The notes beneath the pieces were generated by a model. That model was not told the origin of the DNA and made no database searches. It saw only the letters and a program-made list of their open reading frames with translations. A program made the translations under genes and the position numbers. This document shows, in pieces, positions 62,587 through 64,000 of a stretch of DNA of 64,000 nucleotides. The stretch's first letter is position 1. Each line of letters begins with the position of its first letter. The stretch comes from Caballeronia sp. dw_19 (GTDB lineage Bacteria; Pseudomonadota; Gammaproteobacteria; Burkholderiales; Burkholderiaceae). The stretch lies in contig NZ_JAAVUQ010000011.1 in NCBI RefSeq assembly GCF_018449515.1, positions 155,645 through 219,644 on the forward strand, written 5' to 3'.

Positions 62587-63535
62587 AACTCACTCCTGGT
62601 GCGATTGCGGCTATTGCGATGGCGATAAGACGCGGGAGGTTTAATCAGCCCCGGGCGTATTCGCTTGGCCTGGCGTGCCTTTTACGGCGCGCGATCTGGA
62701 ATCGTGCTGGCTGATACAACGCGTCTCGTTCGATGGTCGAACCGAATTCTTCGCAGAGAATTTGAGGTGCCAGATCGCCATCGTGACGGCGATAGGTGTC
62801 GGGCGCATGACAAGAATGGACCGAGGGCTGTCCGCGTTTATAAGCTTGCGGTCAGTAAGGCGGAAAGACGGATGAGTTCACGGCTTTGTCGTCGGAGAAA
62901 ACATGGGCGTGTCCCTTGCCGATGTCGTGGAAGCTTGCTTGCCCGAGGGCTCCTTGGCGCTTTAAACGCGCTTGTTGAGCGATGAGGATCGGGGTTGTTC
63001 GCTACTCGCTACCGGCGGTAATCGATACTTCGGACTTGGCGAAATACGCTTCTGATACGAGGTATTTATCGGGTTAATCTGTTTGTATGGATTCCCGCCA
63101 AGCAATCTATCTTGCGGGTGTAATAAAACAGCGGCGATCCACAACGAGCAACGCAAGCGCAGAACCGCAGCGCTTTCAATTTGTAAGTTATCCATAGCGT
63201 TGCATCTTTACGGAGCAGCCTTGATCGATACAATTCCAGGTCAGCGGCGCGAACGCGGGTGACCTGTTGTCGGTAAACGGAATTACTCAGACTAGCGCGC
63301 AGTTAGATAGACACGACAGTACGGAGTTGATTGGACTTCCCGGAATCGGCCGTCGTAGCGACTTATGCGTGCGGCGGCCCGAGAAGTCGTGGGACGGAAG
63401 TGAAAGGCTCTTGACGACCCGGAGCGGCCACCGAGCGAATCCTTGTTGAGTGACCGTTCCGCATGCTCGATCGGCCACTCGCGCCCTTGAACCAACAGAC
63501 GCGAACGTTCGCTTCGAGCCTAACTTCAACCATCA
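62587..63535. other. Gene-free region before the aldo/keto reductase
   Basis: Nearly 950 bases with no frame that has a ribosome site or recognisable family. The MFS promoter must lie at its left end. Nothing else supported. Confidence 0.45.
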
Positions 63536-64000
63536 CTATTTCACGGGTTTTATGCCAATCTGAGCGGAGAGCCGGGCTAACACTGCATCATCGGAGACAC
63601 CCTGGAAGTCGCTTCGCGGTGTGTAAGGCGCCTCGAGTGCGATTACTTCGTCGGCTGAGAGGTCGATATCAAGCGAAGCAATGGCGTCGTCAATATGAGA
63701 GAGCTTCGTTGCGCCCACTAGCGGCGCTGCAACAACCGGATTGCGATGCAGCCATGCAAGCGCAATTTGTGCGCCGCCCACACCGCGCGCGTCGGCAATA
63801 CGCCAAAGCGCCTCGATGATCGAACGGTCACTTGCTTGCTGGGTGTAGAGCATGTCCGCAAAGGGATCACTGCCGGACCGTGGGGTCGACGCCTCGACGG
63901 GCCGCGCGAGGCGTCCCCGGGCAAGCGGGCTCCAGACAACTGTGCCGATGCCCTCGTCAACACAAAGAGGCAGCATCTCGCGCTCCTCCTCGCGCGCAAT
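63536..64000 (-). CDS. Aldo/keto reductase, C-terminal part
   Basis: The frame is open to the right edge (residues IAREEEREMLPLCVDEGIGT at the edge, before an internal Met at 63976), so the N-terminal half lies outside. The visible 154 residues show VWSPLARGRLARPVEAS, the NADPH loop region VVAAPLVGATKLSHIDDAIA and the helix DEVIALEAPYTPRSDFQGVS, the C-terminal third of AKR family enzymes of the YajO/Tas kind. They reduce aldehydes or ketones with NADPH. Confidence 0.87.
   Translation of the reverse strand: MAREEEREMLPLCVDEGIGTVVWSPLARGRLARPVEASTPRSGSDPFADMLYTQQASDRSIIEALWRIADARGVGGAQIALAWLHRNPVVAAPLVGATKLSHIDDAIASLDIDLSADEVIALEAPYTPRSDFQGVSDDAVLARLSAQIGIKPVK

Noticed and set aside
62665..62985. 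106-residue plus-strand frame right of the MFS gene
   Set aside because: Very Arg-rich composition typical of random GC-rich frames; no initiation signal.

Overview
The window comes from a high-GC beta-proteobacterium, most likely Burkholderiaceae of the Burkholderia/Paraburkholderia/Caballeronia type. The grounds are the gene families and their order: a hyf-like membrane module, a LysR/LlpE-like pair near a tripartite RND pump as in the ceo locus, a fused salicylyl-CoA or 2-aminobenzoyl-CoA monooxygenase/reductase cluster, general-diffusion porins, and frequent GTG/TTG starts. No rRNA, tRNA, complete insertion sequence, phage or CRISPR array was recognised. Genus and replicon are inference.

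Layout. 1-4.6 kb: minus-strand hyfB-hyfC-hyfE-hyfF, the membrane arm of a hydrogenase-4/complex-I-like complex, leaving the window at base 1. 4.6-11 kb: an unusual set of small genes, namely two spermidine-synthase-like proteins, a free-standing CZB zinc domain, a YoaK-type membrane protein, an unrecognised 166-residue protein, an HPr-like protein lacking both phosphorylation residues, and a ribbon-helix-helix regulator. Three copies of a TGATAA-N5-TTATCA-type palindrome lie among them, followed by a dead M20 amidohydrolase fragment. 11-24.6 kb: a LysR divergent from an LlpE-like hydrolase, then TetR, porin and MarR, then an MFP-RND-OMF efflux operon and another TetR. 25-29.4 kb: small secreted proteins, then a TetR-controlled operon with an isochorismatase-family hydrolase, a frameshifted cynT (carbonic anhydrase) and an intact cynS (cyanase).

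29.4-46 kb is a dense redox and electrophile-detoxification island: two glutathione transferases, an Old Yellow Enzyme, two MDR quinone reductases/dehydrogenases, three NmrA-like proteins, one SDR, a secreted alpha/beta hydrolase and an NTF2-like protein, with four one-component regulators (two TetR, two LysR) beside them and several clear palindromic operators. Gene remnants at 10.8, 28.2 and 44.8 kb show recent turnover. 46.6-55 kb is a compact plus-strand operon behind a good sigma-70 promoter that encodes an aerobic CoA-thioester route for an ortho-substituted benzoate (2-aminobenzoate or salicylate): ligase, fused monooxygenase/reductase, acyl-CoA dehydrogenase, crotonase, SDR, thioesterase, RidA-family protein and MarR.

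55-64 kb holds a secreted beta-propeller, a metallo-beta-lactamase-fold hydrolase with divergent TetR, a tiny histidine-rich protein, a PstS-type phosphate-binding protein beside an MFS carrier with a phosphate-symporter-like motif, and the C-terminal part of an aldo/keto reductase that runs off the end.
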